From assembly GCF_001894945.1 (NCBI RefSeq), contig NZ_BCXE01000043.1:1-64000 (forward strand): DNA of 64,000 bases, given 5' to 3'. The notes under the pieces were generated by a model that had not been told where the DNA came from, did no database searches, and saw nothing but the letters and a program-made list of their open reading frames with translations. This stretch comes from Rhodococcus ruber NBRC 15591. Lineage in GTDB: Bacteria; Actinomycetota; Actinomycetes; Mycobacteriales; Mycobacteriaceae. The translations under genes and the position numbers were made by a program. Positions 50,781 through 62,794 of this stretch are shown in pieces; positions within the stretch are counted from its first letter, which is position 1; each line of letters starts with the position of its first letter.

Positions 50781-52834
50781 TACAGCCTCCCCAGCATCAT
50801 CGCCGCGACCACGACGGCCGCGCCTACCAACATGGACAAGCCGTAGGACCGCACGAACCCGGTCTGCAGGTGCCGCATCCGGGCGGAGAGGGCGCCGACC
50901 GTGGCGGAGATCCCGTCGACCGCCCCGTCGACGGCCTTGTCGTCGACGGTCACCAGGGTCGTGGTCAGGGACCGTCCGGGCCGCATGAACACCGCCTCGT
51001 TGACGGCGTCGCCGTAGAGATCCCTGCGGGCGGCGACGGTGAACGCCGACACGTCGGCGGGGGCGGCGTCGGGGATCTCGCGCCGGGCGTACTGCCGGTA
51101 GGCCACCGCGACACCGGCGAGCACGACGGCGAGGGTGAGGGCGGTGATCACCCACACCGGGAGCAGGTGTTCGATCTCCGTGGCCCCCACCACCGGTTCG
51201 AGCCAGTTCTGCAGCGCCCCGCCAAGAGTGAGGGCGGCACCGGCGCCGACCGAGCCGAGGGCGAGCAGGACCATGGGCGCCGTCATCACGGCGGGCGCCT
51301 CGTGGGGGTGGACGTCGGCGGCCCAGCGACGTCTGCCGAAGAAGGTCATCAACATCACCCGCGTCATGTAGAACGCGGTGAGGCCGGCCCCGAGCAGGGC
51401 TGCCGTGCCGAGGACGATCCCTTCCGCACCGCCGGCGCCGAACGCCACCTCGATGATCTTGTCCTTGGAGAAGAACCCGGCGAACGGCGGAATGCCGATG
51501 ATCGCGAGGTAGCCGAGACCGAAGGTGACGAACGTGATCGGCATGACGGTGCGCAGGCCGCCGTAGTGCCGCATGTTCACCTCGTCGTTCATCCCGTGCA
51601 TCACCGATCCGGCCCCGAGGAACAGGCCGGCCTTGAAGAAGCCGTGGGTGAGCAGGTGCATGATCGCGAAGGCATATCCGGCGGGACCGAGGCCCGCGGC
51701 GAGGACCATGTAGCCGATCTGGCTCATGGTCGAGGCGGCGAGTGCCTTCTTGATGTCGTCCTTGGCGCACCCGATGACAGCTCCGAACAGCAGGGTCACC
51801 GTGCCCACGATCACCACGGCGAGTTGCGCGGTGGGGGCGAGGTCGAAGAGCACGTCGGACCGGACGATGAGGTAGACGCCCGCGGTGACCATGGTGGCGG
51901 CGTGGATCAGTGCCGACACCGGTGTCGGGCCCTCCATCGCGTCACCGAGCCAGGACTGCAGGGGCACCTGGGCGGACTTGCCGCATGCGGCGAGCAGCAG
52001 CACGAGGCCGAGTGCGGTGAGCACGCCGTCGCTCGCTCCGTCGGCGCCGGCGAAGACGTCGTCGAACGTCACGGACCCGAACGTCGCGAACATGATCATC
52101 ATGGCGACGGCCAGACCCATGTCGCCGACACGGTTGACGACGAACGCCTTCTTCGCGGCCGTCGCGGCGGACGGTTTGTACTGCCAGAACCCGATCAGCA
52201 GGTACGAGGCGAGACCGACGCCTTCCCAGCCCACGTACAGACCGAAGTAGTTGTCGGCGAGGACGAGCAGCAACATCGCCGCGAGGAAGAGGTTGAGGTA
52301 GGCGAAGAACAACCGGCGTCCGGGAGCGGAGCCTGCGGAGCGACCCGACGCCCCCGCAGCGAAGCCTGCGGAGCGACCCGACGCCCCCGCAGCGGAACCT
52401 GCGGAGCGACCCGACGCCCCCGCAGCGGAACCAGCGGAGCGACCCGACGCCCCCGCAGCGGAACCAGCGGAGCGACCGGAGGGGTCGGGGCCGTGCGCCA
52501 TGTACCCGACGGAGTAGACGTGGATGAGCGAGCCGACGCCGGTGATCAGCAGCACGAAGCACATCGACAGCTGGTCGAGCTGGAGACCGAAGTCGATCTG
52601 CAGTCCCGCGACCGGCACCCACTCGAAAAGGTCCTGGTTCACGGCGCGGTCGGCGGTGTCGCGGCCGAGCATGTCGACGAAGAGGGCGATGCCGAGCGCG
52701 AACGAGGCCAGTGCCGTCGCGCAGCCGAGCAGGTGTCCCCACGTGTCGCTGCGCCGGCCGGTCAGCAGCAGTACGACCGCGCCGAACAGCGGCAGCGCGG
52801 GCAGCAGCCAGACCGTCGACGAGATCCCGTTCAT
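50780..52834 (-). CDS. nuoL: NADH-quinone oxidoreductase subunit L, with repeat insertion
   Basis: Distal proton-pumping subunit with the long lateral helix. 684 residues. Conserved segments: [73 protein letters not shown] and [14 protein letters not shown]. Unusually, residues 119-173, between YMAHGPDP and RRLFFAY, consist of five 11-residue units ([11 protein letters not shown] type). The loop is normally only a few residues long. The ATG lies 100 bases after nuoK; that gap holds a twofold 15-base repeat (GTCGTCTCGGGCAC) but no gene. Confidence 0.96.
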   Translation of the reverse strand: MNGISSTVWLLPALPLFGAVVLLLTGRRSDTWGHLLGCATALASFALGIALFVDMLGRDTADRAVNQDLFEWVPVAGLQIDFGLQLDQLSMCFVLLITGVGSLIHVYSVGYMAHGPDPSGRSAGSAAGASGRSAGSAAGASGRSAGSAAGASGRSAGFAAGASGRSAGSAPGRRLFFAYLNLFLAAMLLLVLADNYFGLYVGWEGVGLASYLLIGFWQYKPSAATAAKKAFVVNRVGDMGLAVAMMIMFATFGSVTFDDVFAGADGASDGVLTALGLVLLLAACGKSAQVPLQSWLGDAMEGPTPVSALIHAATMVTAGVYLIVRSDVLFDLAPTAQLAVVIVGTVTLLFGAVIGCAKDDIKKALAASTMSQIGYMVLAAGLGPAGYAFAIMHLLTHGFFKAGLFLGAGSVMHGMNDEVNMRHYGGLRTVMPITFVTFGLGYLAIIGIPPFAGFFSKDKIIEVAFGAGGAEGIVLGTAALLGAGLTAFYMTRVMLMTFFGRRRWAADVHPHEAPAVMTAPMVLLALGSVGAGAALTLGGALQNWLEPVVGATEIEHLLPVWVITALTLAVVLAGVAVAYRQYARREIPDAAPADVSAFTVAARRDLYGDAVNEAVFMRPGRSLTTTLVTVDDKAVDGAVDGISATVGALSARMRHLQTGFVRSYGLSMLVGAAVVVAAMMLGRL
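52316..52480. repeat. In-frame 33-bp minisatellite inside nuoL
   Basis: Five tandem 33-base units, each encoding an 11-residue Ser/Gly/Ala/Arg unit. Units one to three encode identical peptides; the fourth has Phe for Ser and the fifth ends PGR. Base changes between units are few, so the array is young. It keeps the frame and lies in a predicted loop between membrane helices. Copy number may differ among strains. Confidence 0.92.
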
Positions 52835-52934
52835 GCCGGTCCACCCGTCGGGGCGCCGGTTGTCGTCTCGGGCACGGTCGTCTCGGGCACAGTCTCCTCC
52901 TCGTGCGTGGGCGGACGGGTGTCGTCCGGGGGCG

Positions 52935-53234
52935 TCAGTACTTCAGGAGGTTGGCGTCGTCGACGGAAACCGAACGGCGGGAACGGAAGATGGTCATGAT
53001 GATCGCGAGGCCGACGACGACCTCGGCGGCGGCGACGACCATCGTGAAGAACGCGATGACCTGGCCGTCGAGATTGCCGTGCATACGCGCGAACGTGACG
53101 AACGCCAGGTTCGCGGCGTTGAGCATCAACTCGATGCACATGAACACGACGATCGCGTTGCGGCGCAGCAGGACGCCGGCCGCGCCGATGGTGAACAACA
53201 GGGCGGACAGGTACAGGTAGTTCTCGGGGTTCAC
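52935..53234 (-). CDS. nuoK: NADH-quinone oxidoreductase subunit K
   Basis: Small membrane subunit, 99 residues, three helices. The two conserved membrane Glu residues are in [15 protein letters not shown] and [15 protein letters not shown] start at 53234 overlaps the nuoJ stop (GTGA). Length and motifs are normal. Confidence 0.97.
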   Translation of the reverse strand: MNPENYLYLSALLFTIGAAGVLLRRNAIVVFMCIELMLNAANLAFVTFARMHGNLDGQVIAFFTMVVAAAEVVVGLAIIMTIFRSRRSVSVDDANLLKY

Positions 53235-54043
53235 CGCGATTCCTCCTCACCCGACGACCCGCCGCGCGGTGCGTCGCTCTCGCGCGGTCCGGCGTCGTCG
53301 ACGGTCACGGCGCGCTGCCGGAGCACTTCGCTGACCGACAGGTCCGAGTACGACCCGTCGGGCAGCCGGGCCGGCACGTCGACGGCGTTGTGCCGGGCAT
53401 AGACACCGGGACTCGGCAACGGGGTGGCGCGACCACCGGCGCGGAAGCGTTCCTGCGACAATTCCCGCTGGGTCTTGCGCAGCCCGAATCGTTCCCGGTG
53501 AGCGAGGACCATGGCGCCGATCGTGGCCGTGATCAGCAGGGCGCCGGTGAGTTCGAACGCCCAGACGTACCGCACGAAGATCAGCTCGGCCAGGCCGGTG
53601 ATGTTGCCGGCGGCGTTCGCTGCGTCGAGGCCGGCGAACTCGGAGACGGCGGCGTTGCCGAGACCGCCGACGAGCAGCAGGCCGAATCCGAGGCCGGCCG
53701 CGATCGCGGCGACCCGCTGGCCGCGCAGCGTCTCGACGAGCGAGTCGGAGGAGTCGACGCCGACGAGCATGACCACGAACAGGAACAGCATCATCACCGC
53801 CCCCGTGTAGACCACGATCTGCACGACTCCGAGGAACAGCGCATCCTGGGCGATGTAGAACACCGCGAGGATGATCATGGTGACCGCGAGGAACATCGCC
53901 GAATAGACGGCCTTGGACGCGGCGACGACGCCGAGTGCGCCGAGCACCGCGAGCGTTCCGAGGATCCAGAACAGCACGGCCTCGCCGGTGGAGGTGCGGG
54001 TGACGGCTTCGGCCGTCAGCAGGGCCGGCGTCATCGGGTCCAT
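53231..54043 (-). CDS. nuoJ: NADH-quinone oxidoreductase subunit J
   Basis: Membrane subunit, 270 residues, five helices in the first 190 residues, including the conserved [21 protein letters not shown] with the pi-bulge helix region. A hydrophilic C-terminal tail of about 80 residues ([16 protein letters not shown] onward) is typical of actinobacteria. The ATG at 54043 is chosen over a GTG nine bases earlier because GAGGGGAG lies at good spacing. Confidence 0.96.
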   Translation of the reverse strand: MDPMTPALLTAEAVTRTSTGEAVLFWILGTLAVLGALGVVAASKAVYSAMFLAVTMIILAVFYIAQDALFLGVVQIVVYTGAVMMLFLFVVMLVGVDSSDSLVETLRGQRVAAIAAGLGFGLLLVGGLGNAAVSEFAGLDAANAAGNITGLAELIFVRYVWAFELTGALLITATIGAMVLAHRERFGLRKTQRELSQERFRAGGRATPLPSPGVYARHNAVDVPARLPDGSYSDLSVSEVLRQRAVTVDDAGPRESDAPRGGSSGEEESR

Positions 54044-54067
54044 CGAGACCACTCCCCTCTCCGCCGG

Positions 54068-54673
54068 TCACGCCACATCGCGACCGCCTCGCGGCTGCGT
54101 CGGTTCCCGGTCGGGTGCGACGGCGTCCTCCCCCTGCCCGGCAGCGGCCGTGGTGGTGCCGGGCGCGGCCTCGGTCACCGCGCCGAGGTAGTAGTCCTCG
54201 TCGGTCGTGCCCGGGTACATGTCGTGGGGTGGTGCCACCATGCCGGGCCCGAGCGGGGCGAGCAGCCTGGTCTTGTCGTAGATCAGGTCGGTCCGGTTGT
54301 CGTCGGCCATCTCGTACTCGTTGGTCATGGTCAACGCCCGCGTCGGGCAGGCCTCGATGCACAGACCGCATCCGATGCAGCGCAGGTAGTTGATCTGGTA
54401 GACGCGTCCGTAGCGCTCCCCCGGCGAGTATCGCCCGTCGTCGGTGTTGTCCGCGCCCTCGACGTAGATGGCGTCGGCGGGGCACGCCCAGGCACACAGC
54501 TCGCACCCGATGCACTTCTCGAGCCCGTCGGGGTGGCGGTTGAGCTGGTGGCGGCCGTGGTAGCGCGGTGCGGTCGGTTCCTTCTGCTCGGGGTATCGCT
54601 CGGTCTGGGCCTTGTCGAACATCGCCCGGAAGGTGACGCCGAATCCGGCGATGGGATCGAGGAAGTCAGGCAT
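54068..54673 (-). CDS. nuoI: NADH-quinone oxidoreductase subunit I
   Basis: Peripheral-arm ferredoxin-like subunit that carries clusters N6a and N6b. 201 residues with two 4Fe-4S motifs, [12 protein letters not shown] and [12 protein letters not shown], about 45 residues apart. The ATG at 54673 has GAGGAGAA upstream and overlaps the nuoH end by eight bases. The C-terminus is an Ala/Thr/Gly-rich tail. Confidence 0.97.
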   Translation of the reverse strand: MPDFLDPIAGFGVTFRAMFDKAQTERYPEQKEPTAPRYHGRHQLNRHPDGLEKCIGCELCAWACPADAIYVEGADNTDDGRYSPGERYGRVYQINYLRCIGCGLCIEACPTRALTMTNEYEMADDNRTDLIYDKTRLLAPLGPGMVAPPHDMYPGTTDEDYYLGAVTEAAPGTTTAAAGQGEDAVAPDREPTQPRGGRDVA

Positions 54674-56069
54674 CGCGATTCTCCTCGGTGGTCGGATCGC
54701 CACGGCGCCCGCTCTCGGCGGCTGCGGTGACGGGGGTGCGCCGACGCCGCGGTGGCAGCGTCTGGCCGGGTAACGGCGGGACGGGGAAGCCGCCGGCCAT
54801 CGGGTCGAACGGTTGCTCGGTTTCGGCAGTGACCGCCGGGCCGCCGGGGGTGCCGGTGGGCCGGACGCGACCGGAGCTCATGCGGTTCCACAGCAGCGAC
54901 GGCACTGCCAGGGCGACGACCACGCCGGTCGCGGCGAGGACGATCTGCCACCGGTCCAGGCCCTCCGTGCGCAGGACGCGGATCACGGCGACGACCATGA
55001 TCCAGCCGAGCGCCACCGGGATGAGCACCTTCCAGCCGAGATTCATGAACTGGTCGTAGCGCAGCCGCGGCAGCGTGCCGCGCAGCCATACGAACAGGAA
55101 CAAAAATCCCCACACCTTGAGGACGAACCACAGCAGCGGCACCCAGCCGGAGTTCGCGCCCTCCCACATGTTCAGCGGCCACGGTGCGCGCCAGCCGCCG
55201 AGGAACAGGGTGGTGGCCAGCGCCGAGACCGTCACCATGTTGACGTACTCGGCGAGCATGAACATCGCGAACTTCAGCGACGAGTACTCCGTGTGGAAGC
55301 CGCCGACGAGTTCGCCCTCGGCCTCGGGCAGGTCGAACGGTGCCCGGTTCGTCTCGCCGACCATGGACGTGACGTAGATGAGGAACGAGGGCAGGAGCAG
55401 GAAGACGTACCAGGTGCCGTCCTGGGCGGCGACGATGCCGGAGGTGGACAGCGTGCCCGACAGCAGGAAGACGGCCGCGAACGAGAGCGCCATGGCGATC
55501 TCGTACGAGATCACCTGCGCCGTCGAGCGCAGACCGCCCAGCAGCGGATAGGTGGACCCGGATGCCCAGCCGGCGAGCACGATGCCGTAGACGCCGATGG
55601 ACGTCGCAGCGAGGATGTACAGCACGGCCACCGGAAGGTCGGTCAGTTGCAGCGGGGTGCGCTGGCCGAAGACGGAGACCACCGGTCCGAGCGGGATGAC
55701 GGCGAACGCCATGAACGCCGGCACCGTCGCGATGATCGGCGCGAGGACGTAGATGGGTTTGTCCACGCCCGCGGGAACGATGCCCTCCTTCAGGGCGAGT
55801 TTGACGCCGTCGGCGAGGCTCTGCAGCAACCCCCGCGGGCCCACCCGATTCGGTCCGACGCGCATCTGCATGCGCGCCAATATCTTTCGTTCCACGAGGA
55901 TGGCGACGAGCACCGTCAACACCAGGAAGACGAAGACGGCCACCGCCTTGCCGACGACCAGCCACCACGGATCCTGACCGAACGCGGCCGGATCGGGGTA
56001 CCCGGACTGCGCCGACAGGACCCCCGGCCCCGGTACCGTCGCAGCGCCGAACAGCGTGACGTCACTCAT
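54666..56069 (-). CDS. nuoH: NADH-quinone oxidoreductase subunit H
   Basis: Membrane subunit at the quinone site, 467 residues, eight main helices. Conserved: [50 protein letters not shown] and [13 protein letters not shown]. The last 80 residues are hydrophilic (Pro/Arg-rich), as in other actinobacteria. Starts inside the nuoG end (eight-base overlap). Confidence 0.97.
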   Translation of the reverse strand: MSDVTLFGAATVPGPGVLSAQSGYPDPAAFGQDPWWLVVGKAVAVFVFLVLTVLVAILVERKILARMQMRVGPNRVGPRGLLQSLADGVKLALKEGIVPAGVDKPIYVLAPIIATVPAFMAFAVIPLGPVVSVFGQRTPLQLTDLPVAVLYILAATSIGVYGIVLAGWASGSTYPLLGGLRSTAQVISYEIAMALSFAAVFLLSGTLSTSGIVAAQDGTWYVFLLLPSFLIYVTSMVGETNRAPFDLPEAEGELVGGFHTEYSSLKFAMFMLAEYVNMVTVSALATTLFLGGWRAPWPLNMWEGANSGWVPLLWFVLKVWGFLFLFVWLRGTLPRLRYDQFMNLGWKVLIPVALGWIMVVAVIRVLRTEGLDRWQIVLAATGVVVALAVPSLLWNRMSSGRVRPTGTPGGPAVTAETEQPFDPMAGGFPVPPLPGQTLPPRRRRTPVTAAAESGRRGDPTTEENRDA

Positions 56070-58533
56070 CGGCCACCCCCTGCGACGAGCGCTCCGCCCG
56101 GCCGATCCGGACGATGTCGCCCACGGACGCGGCCAGCTGCCGATGCACCGCGGACCCCGGCGAGTTGAGGGGCAGCCACACGACCCGGTCCGGCATGTCG
56201 GTGACCACCAGCGGCAGCGTGACCGAGCCGCGGTCCGTCGCGACGGTCACCGGGTCCCCGTCGTCCGCCGAGATCTCGGCGGCGGTGGCGACGGACAGGC
56301 GCGCGACCGGCCGCCGGGCGGTCCCGGCGAGATGCGGTTCACCGTCCTGCATCCGTCCGCGGTCGAGAAGCATCCGCCATCCGGCGAGCACCGCCTCACC
56401 GGTGCCGGGCGCCGGCGTGCCGCGCGGCGCGACGTCCGGTGACCCGGCGGCTTCGCCGTCCCAGGACCCCAGCGCGACGAGCTCGTCGACGGCGGCCGCG
56501 GCGTCGGCGAGCCCGAGGCGGACCCCCATCTCGTCGGCGATCGCGCCGAGCACCCGCTGATCGGGCAGGGCGCCGGTATTGCGCAGTGCGGCGGCGAAGG
56601 GGCGCTCCCGGCCCTCCCAATCGAGGAACGTTCCGGGTTTCTCCACGGCGGGGGCGACGGGGAAGACGACGTCGGCTCGGTCGGTGAGCGCGCTGCGCCG
56701 CAGTTCGAGGCTGACGACGAAGCCGGCGGCGTCGACCGCGGCGACGGCGGCGTGCGGATCCGGCAGATCGTCGACGTCGACCCCGCCGATCACCAGGGCC
56801 CCGAGGGTGCCGGTTGCAGCGCCGGCGAGGATCTGTCCGGTGTCCCGGCCGACGGAGGACGGCAGGTCCGGCACGCCCCATGCGGCGGCAACCTGGCGCC
56901 GGGCCTCGGCGTCGGTGACCGGGCGGGCACCGGGCAGAAGTCCCGGCAGGGCCCCGGCCTCGAGCGCACCGCGTTCCCCGGCCCGTCGCGGGATCCACGC
57001 GAGCCGCGCGCCGGTGTGGTCGGCGAGCCGGCCGGCGGCCGTCAAGGCGCCCGGGATTGCCGCCGTCCGCTCCCCCACCAGGACGACCGCCCCGGGTCGG
57101 GTCAGGAGTTCGGCCGTCTCGGTGACATCGCGGTCGCCGGGTCGGGCGCCGAGGCGGAGCGTGTCGAGCAGGTCCGGCTCGGTGCCGGGGACGGCCCGCA
57201 GGAGCCGTCCGCGCAGTTTCGTCAGGCCGCGGCTCGCGAACGGTGCGATCGCGGACACCGCCAGTCCTCCCTTGCGGACCGCTCTGCGCAGTCTCAGGAA
57301 CACGATCGGCGACTCGTCTTCGGGTTCGAATCCGACGAGCAGGACGGCGGGGGCGTTGTCGAGGTCGTCGTACGTCACGGCTCCGGCGCCGGGCCAGCGC
57401 CCGGCGACGCGGGCGGCGAGGAACTGTGCCTCCTCCGCGGAATGCGGCCGCGACCGGAAATCGATGTCGTTGGTGTCGAGGCCGAGCCGGGCGAACTTGC
57501 TGTAGGCGTACGCGTCCTCGACGGTGACGCGGCCGCCGACGAGCACCCCGGTACGGCCGCGCGCGGCGGTCAGGCCACGGGCGGCGACGCGCAGGGCGTC
57601 ACGCCACGAGGCGGGCGTGAGCGTGCCGTCGTCGCCCCGCACCAGCGGGGTGGTGAGACGGTCGGGCTGGGTGGCGTAGGTGAAGGCCCATCGGCCCTTG
57701 TCGCAGTTCCACTCCTCGTTGACCTGCGGGTCGTCGCCGGCCAGCCGGCGCAGCACCGTGCCGCGCCGGTGGTCGGTGCGTTGGGCGCAGCCGCTGGCGC
57801 AGTGTTCGCACACGCTCGGGCTCGACACGAGGTCGAAGGGCCGGGCGCGGAACCGGTAGGCCGCTCCGGTGAGTGCGCCGACCGGGCAGATCTGCACGGT
57901 GTTGCCGGAGAAGTACGAGTCGAACGGTTCCTTCTCGTAGATGCCGACCTGCTGCAGGGCACCCCGTTCCATCAGTTCGATGAAGGGGTCGCCGGCGATC
58001 TGCTGGGAGAACCGCGTGCACCGGGCGCAGAGTACGCATCGCTCGCGGTCCAGGAGGATCTGCGCGGAGAGCGAGATCGGTTTGGGGAACGTGCGTTTGG
58101 TCTCGGTGAACCGGGACTCGGCACGCCCGTTCGACATGGCCTGGTTCTGCAGGGGGCATTCGCCGCCCTTGTCGCAGACCGGGCAGTCCAGCGGATGGTT
58201 GATCAGCAGCAGCTCCATCACGCCCTTCTGCGCCTTGTCCGCCACCGGGGAGGTCAGCTGCGTGTGCACGACCATGCCGTCCGTTACCGGGGTCGTGCAG
58301 GAGGCGACGGGTTTGCGTTGGCCTTCCACGTCGACGAGGCACTGGCGGCAGGCACCGACGGGTTCGAGCAGCGGGTGGTCGCAGAAGCGGGGAATCTGGA
58401 CGCCGAGCAGTTCCGCGGCGCGGATGACGAGGGTGCCTTTCGGGACGCCGATCTCGACGCCGTCGACGACGACGGTGACCAGGTCCGGTGCGGGCGGCAG
58501 GCCGGTGGTGTCGCGGTTGGTGTGGACGCTCAT
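56062..58533 (-). CDS. nuoG: NADH-quinone oxidoreductase subunit G
   Basis: Largest peripheral-arm subunit, 823 residues. N-terminal 2Fe-2S ligands in [17 protein letters not shown] and ASC; a His-coordinated cluster in [14 protein letters not shown]; a 4Fe-4S motif CVLCARC with a distant ICPVGAL; and the N7 motif CEHCASGC with a later NCDKGR. A molybdopterin-oxidoreductase-like C-terminal region follows, without cofactor-binding motifs. The ATG overlaps the nuoF stop (ATGA). Confidence 0.97.
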   Translation of the reverse strand: MSVHTNRDTTGLPPAPDLVTVVVDGVEIGVPKGTLVIRAAELLGVQIPRFCDHPLLEPVGACRQCLVDVEGQRKPVASCTTPVTDGMVVHTQLTSPVADKAQKGVMELLLINHPLDCPVCDKGGECPLQNQAMSNGRAESRFTETKRTFPKPISLSAQILLDRERCVLCARCTRFSQQIAGDPFIELMERGALQQVGIYEKEPFDSYFSGNTVQICPVGALTGAAYRFRARPFDLVSSPSVCEHCASGCAQRTDHRRGTVLRRLAGDDPQVNEEWNCDKGRWAFTYATQPDRLTTPLVRGDDGTLTPASWRDALRVAARGLTAARGRTGVLVGGRVTVEDAYAYSKFARLGLDTNDIDFRSRPHSAEEAQFLAARVAGRWPGAGAVTYDDLDNAPAVLLVGFEPEDESPIVFLRLRRAVRKGGLAVSAIAPFASRGLTKLRGRLLRAVPGTEPDLLDTLRLGARPGDRDVTETAELLTRPGAVVLVGERTAAIPGALTAAGRLADHTGARLAWIPRRAGERGALEAGALPGLLPGARPVTDAEARRQVAAAWGVPDLPSSVGRDTGQILAGAATGTLGALVIGGVDVDDLPDPHAAVAAVDAAGFVVSLELRRSALTDRADVVFPVAPAVEKPGTFLDWEGRERPFAAALRNTGALPDQRVLGAIADEMGVRLGLADAAAAVDELVALGSWDGEAAGSPDVAPRGTPAPGTGEAVLAGWRMLLDRGRMQDGEPHLAGTARRPVARLSVATAAEISADDGDPVTVATDRGSVTLPLVVTDMPDRVVWLPLNSPGSAVHRQLAASVGDIVRIGRAERSSQGVADE

Positions 58534-59855
58534 CGGGCACCTCCGTCGTGCGGTCGGTTCGCGCCGGCCCCGGCCATGACGGTGGACAGGTGCGGGTCGA
58601 ACGGGCAGCCGCCCTGCTCGAAGTGCGCCAGGTACTCGTCGCGGAAGTACCGGATCGAGGAGGTGACGGGGCTGGTCGCCCCGTCGCCGAGTGCGCAGAA
58701 CGACCTGCCGAGGATGTTGTCGGAGAGGTCGAGCAGGGTGTCCAGGTCCGTTGCGGTTCCGTCGCCGCGCTCGAGCCGTCGCAGGATCTGCACGAGCCAG
58801 TAGGTGCCTTCGCGGCAGGGGGTGCACTTGCCGCAGGACTCGTGCGCGTAGAACTCGCTCCAGCGCAGCACCGCGCGCACTACGCAGGTGGTGTCGTCGA
58901 AGATCTGCAGTGCCTTGGTGCCCAGCATGGATCCGGCGGCGGCGACACCCTCGTAGTCGAGGGGGACGTCGAGGTGCTCGTCGGTGAACAGCGGCGTCGA
59001 CGAGCCGCCGGGGGTCCAGAACTTCAGCCGGTGCCCGGCCCGGACACCGCCCGCGTAGTCGAGCAGCTCCCGCAGGGTGATGCCCAGGGGCGCCTCGTAC
59101 TGGCCGGGGGTCGCCACGTGACCGGACAGGGAGTAGAGCGTGAAGCCCGGGGACTTCTCGGTTCCCATGGAGCGGAACCATTCGATCCCGTGGTGCAGGA
59201 TCGACGGCACGCTCGCGATCGACTCGACGTTGTTGACGACGGTCGGGCGTGCGTACAGCCCCGCGACGGCGGGGAACGGGGGTCGGAGGCGGGGTTGGCC
59301 GCGCCGGCCCTCGAGGGAGTCCAGGAGCGCGGTCTCCTCCCCGCAGATGTAGGCCCCGGCGCCGGCGTGGACGACGAGGTCGAGGTCGTAGCCGCTGCCG
59401 AGGATGTCGCGGCCGAGGAAGCCGGCGGCGTAGGCCTCGGCGACGGCGGCCTGCAGCCGGCGCAGCACCGGCACCACCTCGCCGCGGACGTAGACGAAGG
59501 CGTGCGCGGCGCGGATGGCGTATGCGGCGATGACCGCACCCTCCACGAGGGCGTGCGGGGTGGCCAGCAGCAGGGGCATGTCCTTGCAGGTGCCCGGTTC
59601 GGATTCGTCGGCGTTGACCACCAGGTAGTGGGGTTTGCCGTCGCCCTGGGGGATGAAACTCCACTTGACCCCGGTGGCGAACCCGGCGCCGCCGCGGCCG
59701 CGCAGCCCCGCCTCCTTGACGGTGCCGATCACCTCGTCGGGGTGCATGCGCAGCGCCGTGCGCAGGCCCTCGTAGCCGTCGTGGCGGAGGTAGGTGTCGA
59801 GGGTCCAGGATTCGGGTTCGTCCCAGTAGCGGCTCAGGACAGGGGTCAGCGTCAC
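58530..59855 (-). CDS. nuoF: NADH-quinone oxidoreductase subunit F
   Basis: FMN- and NADH-binding subunit, 441 residues. FMN/NADH motif [53 protein letters not shown], and the N3 cluster ligands [12 protein letters not shown] with a later FCALG. The GTG start at 59855 is one base after the nuoE stop; GGGAGG lies upstream. Confidence 0.98.
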   Translation of the reverse strand: MTLTPVLSRYWDEPESWTLDTYLRHDGYEGLRTALRMHPDEVIGTVKEAGLRGRGGAGFATGVKWSFIPQGDGKPHYLVVNADESEPGTCKDMPLLLATPHALVEGAVIAAYAIRAAHAFVYVRGEVVPVLRRLQAAVAEAYAAGFLGRDILGSGYDLDLVVHAGAGAYICGEETALLDSLEGRRGQPRLRPPFPAVAGLYARPTVVNNVESIASVPSILHHGIEWFRSMGTEKSPGFTLYSLSGHVATPGQYEAPLGITLRELLDYAGGVRAGHRLKFWTPGGSSTPLFTDEHLDVPLDYEGVAAAGSMLGTKALQIFDDTTCVVRAVLRWSEFYAHESCGKCTPCREGTYWLVQILRRLERGDGTATDLDTLLDLSDNILGRSFCALGDGATSPVTSSIRYFRDEYLAHFEQGGCPFDPHLSTVMAGAGANRPHDGGAR

Positions 59856-59856
59856 G

Positions 59857-60729
59857 TCAGCCTCCCTCGGATCGGGGACCGGCGGCCGGGTCCGGGCCGG
59901 AGGGGTGGTCCGGTTCCGGCGCCCGCATGCCCCGTTCCCGGGCGATGCGCAGACCGGCGAGCGATGCCGCTCCTGCGCTGCCGCCCGCCGCCACGGCGCC
60001 GGGCCGCTCGTCCGGAAACCCGGCGAGGATGCGGGCGGTCTGCCGGAAGGTGCACAGCGGCGCGCCCCGGGTGGGGGTGACGGGCCGGCCGGCGCGCAGG
60101 TCGTCGACGAGCGCACGCGCCGAGTCCGGGGTCTGGTGGTCGAAGAACTCCCAGTTGACCATCACGACGGGCGCGAAGTCGCAGGCCGCGTTGCACTCGA
60201 GGCGTTCGAGGGTGACGGAGCCGGCGCTCTCGCCGCGCGAGTCCGGCGTGGTGTCCGAGCCCGGGTCCGAGGCGGTGCCGGCCGCGGGACGCTGCCCGAG
60301 GTGGTGTTCCAGCGCTTCGAGGATCTCGTCGCCGCCCATGATCGCGCACAGGGTGTTGGTGCAGACACCGACGAGGTAGTCGCCGGTGGGTTCGCGCCGG
60401 TACATGGAGTAGAACGTGGCGACCGCCCCGACCTCGGCTCCGGTCAGTCCGAGCCGGCCGGCGCAGAACTCGACACCCGCGGGGGTGAGGTAGCCGTCCT
60501 CGGACTGCACCAGGTGCAGCAGCGGCAGCAGGGCCGAGCGCGGCTGGGGATAGCGACCGACGATCTCGTCGGCGTCGGCCTCGAGGCGGGCACGGACGTC
60601 CGGGGGGTAGTGTTCGCGGGCGCCGGGCCGCGCCAGCCGGGACGGTTCGTCGGGGCGGACGCCGAACGGGATGAGCACCGGCCCCGTGGCCGGGTCCGGG
60701 TCGATCGCTACTCGCGGTTGCTGCGTCAC
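59857..60729 (-). CDS. nuoE: NADH-quinone oxidoreductase subunit E
   Basis: 2Fe-2S (N1a) thioredoxin-like subunit, 290 residues. Ligands CTNTLC and CNAAC are separated by 50 residues instead of the usual 35 or so because of an insertion ([20 protein letters not shown]). The C-terminus has a Gly/Ala/Pro-rich tail of about 60 residues. GTG start overlaps the nuoD stop. The core ([14 protein letters not shown]) is normal. Confidence 0.96.
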   Translation of the reverse strand: MTQQPRVAIDPDPATGPVLIPFGVRPDEPSRLARPGAREHYPPDVRARLEADADEIVGRYPQPRSALLPLLHLVQSEDGYLTPAGVEFCAGRLGLTGAEVGAVATFYSMYRREPTGDYLVGVCTNTLCAIMGGDEILEALEHHLGQRPAAGTASDPGSDTTPDSRGESAGSVTLERLECNAACDFAPVVMVNWEFFDHQTPDSARALVDDLRAGRPVTPTRGAPLCTFRQTARILAGFPDERPGAVAAGGSAGAASLAGLRIARERGMRAPEPDHPSGPDPAAGPRSEGG

Positions 60730-62039
60730 CGGTCCACTCCCCCCATCACGGGATCGATGCTGGCGACCGCGGCGATGACGTCGGCGACCATGCCGCCCTC
60801 GCACATCGCGGACACCGCTTGCAGGTTCGTGAAGGACGGATCCCGGAAGTGCACCCGGTAGGGCCGGGTGCCGCCGTCGCTGACCATGTGCACCCCCAGT
60901 TCCCCGCGGGGGGATTCGACGGCGGTGTACACCTGGCCGGGTGGGACGCGGAAGCCCTCGGTGACGAGCTTGAAATGGTGGATCAGGCCCTCCATCGAGT
61001 TGCCCATGATCTTGCGGATGTGCTCCGGGGAGTTGCCGAGACCGTCCGCGGCGAGCGACAGGTCGGCCGGCCACGCGATCTTCTTGTCCTCCACCATCAC
61101 CGGACCGGGACGCAGCCGGTCGAGGCACTGTTCGACGATCTTGATCGACTCCTTCATCTCGTCGATCCGGATCAGGTAGCGGCCGTAGGCGTCGCAGCCG
61201 GTGTCGGTGCACACCTCGAACTCGTAGGTGTCGTAGCCGCAGTACGGTTGTGCCTTGCGCAGGTCGTGCGGCAGGCCGGTCGAGCGCAGCACGGGTCCGG
61301 TGATGCCGAGGGCCATGCACCCGGTCAGGTCGAGGTAGCCGATCCCCTGGGTGCGGGCCTTCCAGATGTGGTTCTCGTTGAGCAGGTTCTCCATGTCCCG
61401 CAGTCGCCGCGGCAGCAGCGCGAGCAGGTCGCGGATCTTCTCGACCGCGCCGTCCGGCAGGTCCTGCGCGAGTCCGCCGGGCCGGATGTAGGCGTGGTTC
61501 ATGCGCAGACCGGTGATGGTCTCGAACACGTCGAGGATCAGTTCGCGCTCGCGGAAACCGAGGAACATGGCGGTCATCGCACCGAGTTCCATGCCGCCGG
61601 TGGCGAGGGCGACCAGGTGCGAGGAGATCCGGTTGAGTTCCATGAGCAGCACCCGCACGACGGTGGCTCGTTCGGGGATCGCCTCGGTGATGTCGAGCAG
61701 CTGCTCGACGCCGAGACAGTAGGCGGTCTCGTTGAAGAACGGGGACAGGTAGTCCATCCGGGTGACGAACGTGACGCCCTGGGTCCAGGTGCGGTATTCG
61801 AGGTTCTTCTCGATGCCGGTGTGCAGGTAGCCGATTCCGCAGCGCGCCTCGGTGACGGTCTCGCCTTCGATCTCGAGCACGAGCCGCAACACTCCGTGGG
61901 TCGACGGATGCTGCGGTCCCATGTTGACCACGATGCGTTCGTCGCCGCGGTCGGCGGCCGCGGCGCGGGCGGCCTCGACGATGCTGTCCCAGTCCTCGCC
62001 GACGACGGTGTGGACCGGTCCTTCGGTCAGGTCGGTCAT
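60726..62039 (-). CDS. nuoD: NADH-quinone oxidoreductase subunit D
   Basis: 49-kDa-type subunit that lines the quinone pocket, 437 residues. Conserved: [17 protein letters not shown] with the quinone-contacting His, [36 protein letters not shown], and the C-terminal [22 protein letters not shown]. Separate from nuoC, the standard state in actinobacteria. The ATG overlaps the nuoC stop. Confidence 0.98.
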   Translation of the reverse strand: MTDLTEGPVHTVVGEDWDSIVEAARAAAADRGDERIVVNMGPQHPSTHGVLRLVLEIEGETVTEARCGIGYLHTGIEKNLEYRTWTQGVTFVTRMDYLSPFFNETAYCLGVEQLLDITEAIPERATVVRVLLMELNRISSHLVALATGGMELGAMTAMFLGFRERELILDVFETITGLRMNHAYIRPGGLAQDLPDGAVEKIRDLLALLPRRLRDMENLLNENHIWKARTQGIGYLDLTGCMALGITGPVLRSTGLPHDLRKAQPYCGYDTYEFEVCTDTGCDAYGRYLIRIDEMKESIKIVEQCLDRLRPGPVMVEDKKIAWPADLSLAADGLGNSPEHIRKIMGNSMEGLIHHFKLVTEGFRVPPGQVYTAVESPRGELGVHMVSDGGTRPYRVHFRDPSFTNLQAVSAMCEGGMVADVIAAVASIDPVMGGVDR

Positions 62040-62794
62040 GTGTACGCCCTCCGCTCGTCGGGCGGCGGGATCTCCGCTCCGTGGTACTCGACGGGGATGC
62101 CGCCGAGCGGATAGTCCTTGCGCTGAGGATGCCCCGACCAGTCGTCGGGCATCTCGATGCGGGTCAGCGACGGGTGCCCGTCGAACACGATCCCGAAGAA
62201 GTCGTAGGTCTCGCGCTCGTGCCAGTCGTTGGTCGGATACACCTCGTACAGCGACGGGATGTGGGGATCGGCATCCGGGGCCGACACCTCGAGCCGGATG
62301 CGGCGGTTGTGGGTGATCGACATCAGCGGGTACACGGCGTGCAGTTCGCGGCCGGTGTCCTGCGGGTAGTGCACCCCGTCGACGCCGAGGCACAGTTCGA
62401 AGCGCAGGTCCGGGTCGTCGCGCAGGCGCCGGGCCACCTCGGGGAGGTGCTCCCGCCGGACGTGGAAGGTCAGCTCACCGCGGTGGACGACGACCTTCTC
62501 GATCGCGTCCTCGAACGCCGTCCCCGATGCGGCGACGGCGTCGCGCAGGGCGTCGGCGACGTCGTCGAAGTAGCCGCCGTACGGGCGCGGGGTGCCGGCG
62601 GGCAGGGTCACCGGGCGTACGAGCCGCCCGTAGCCGGAGGTGTCACCGCTGCCGCGCACGCCGAACATGCCCTGACGGACGCCGATCACCTCGGCGTCAC
62701 CGGCGGGCTGCGCCGGCAGCGTTCCCTCGGGTCCGGTGGTGGCGGCCCGGTCCACCGGCAGCGAGGACCGTTCGTCGTCCGAGGGAGGGGTCAT
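62036..62794 (-). CDS. nuoC: NADH-quinone oxidoreductase subunit C
   Basis: 30-kDa-type peripheral subunit, 252 residues. The conserved C-terminal block has [20 protein letters not shown] and [18 protein letters not shown]. An N-terminal hydrophilic extension of about 60 residues ([16 protein letters not shown]) includes [17 protein letters not shown], typical for actinobacterial NuoC. ATG overlaps the nuoB stop. Confidence 0.97.
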   Translation of the reverse strand: MTPPSDDERSSLPVDRAATTGPEGTLPAQPAGDAEVIGVRQGMFGVRGSGDTSGYGRLVRPVTLPAGTPRPYGGYFDDVADALRDAVAASGTAFEDAIEKVVVHRGELTFHVRREHLPEVARRLRDDPDLRFELCLGVDGVHYPQDTGRELHAVYPLMSITHNRRIRLEVSAPDADPHIPSLYEVYPTNDWHERETYDFFGIVFDGHPSLTRIEMPDDWSGHPQRKDYPLGGIPVEYHGAEIPPPDERRAYT

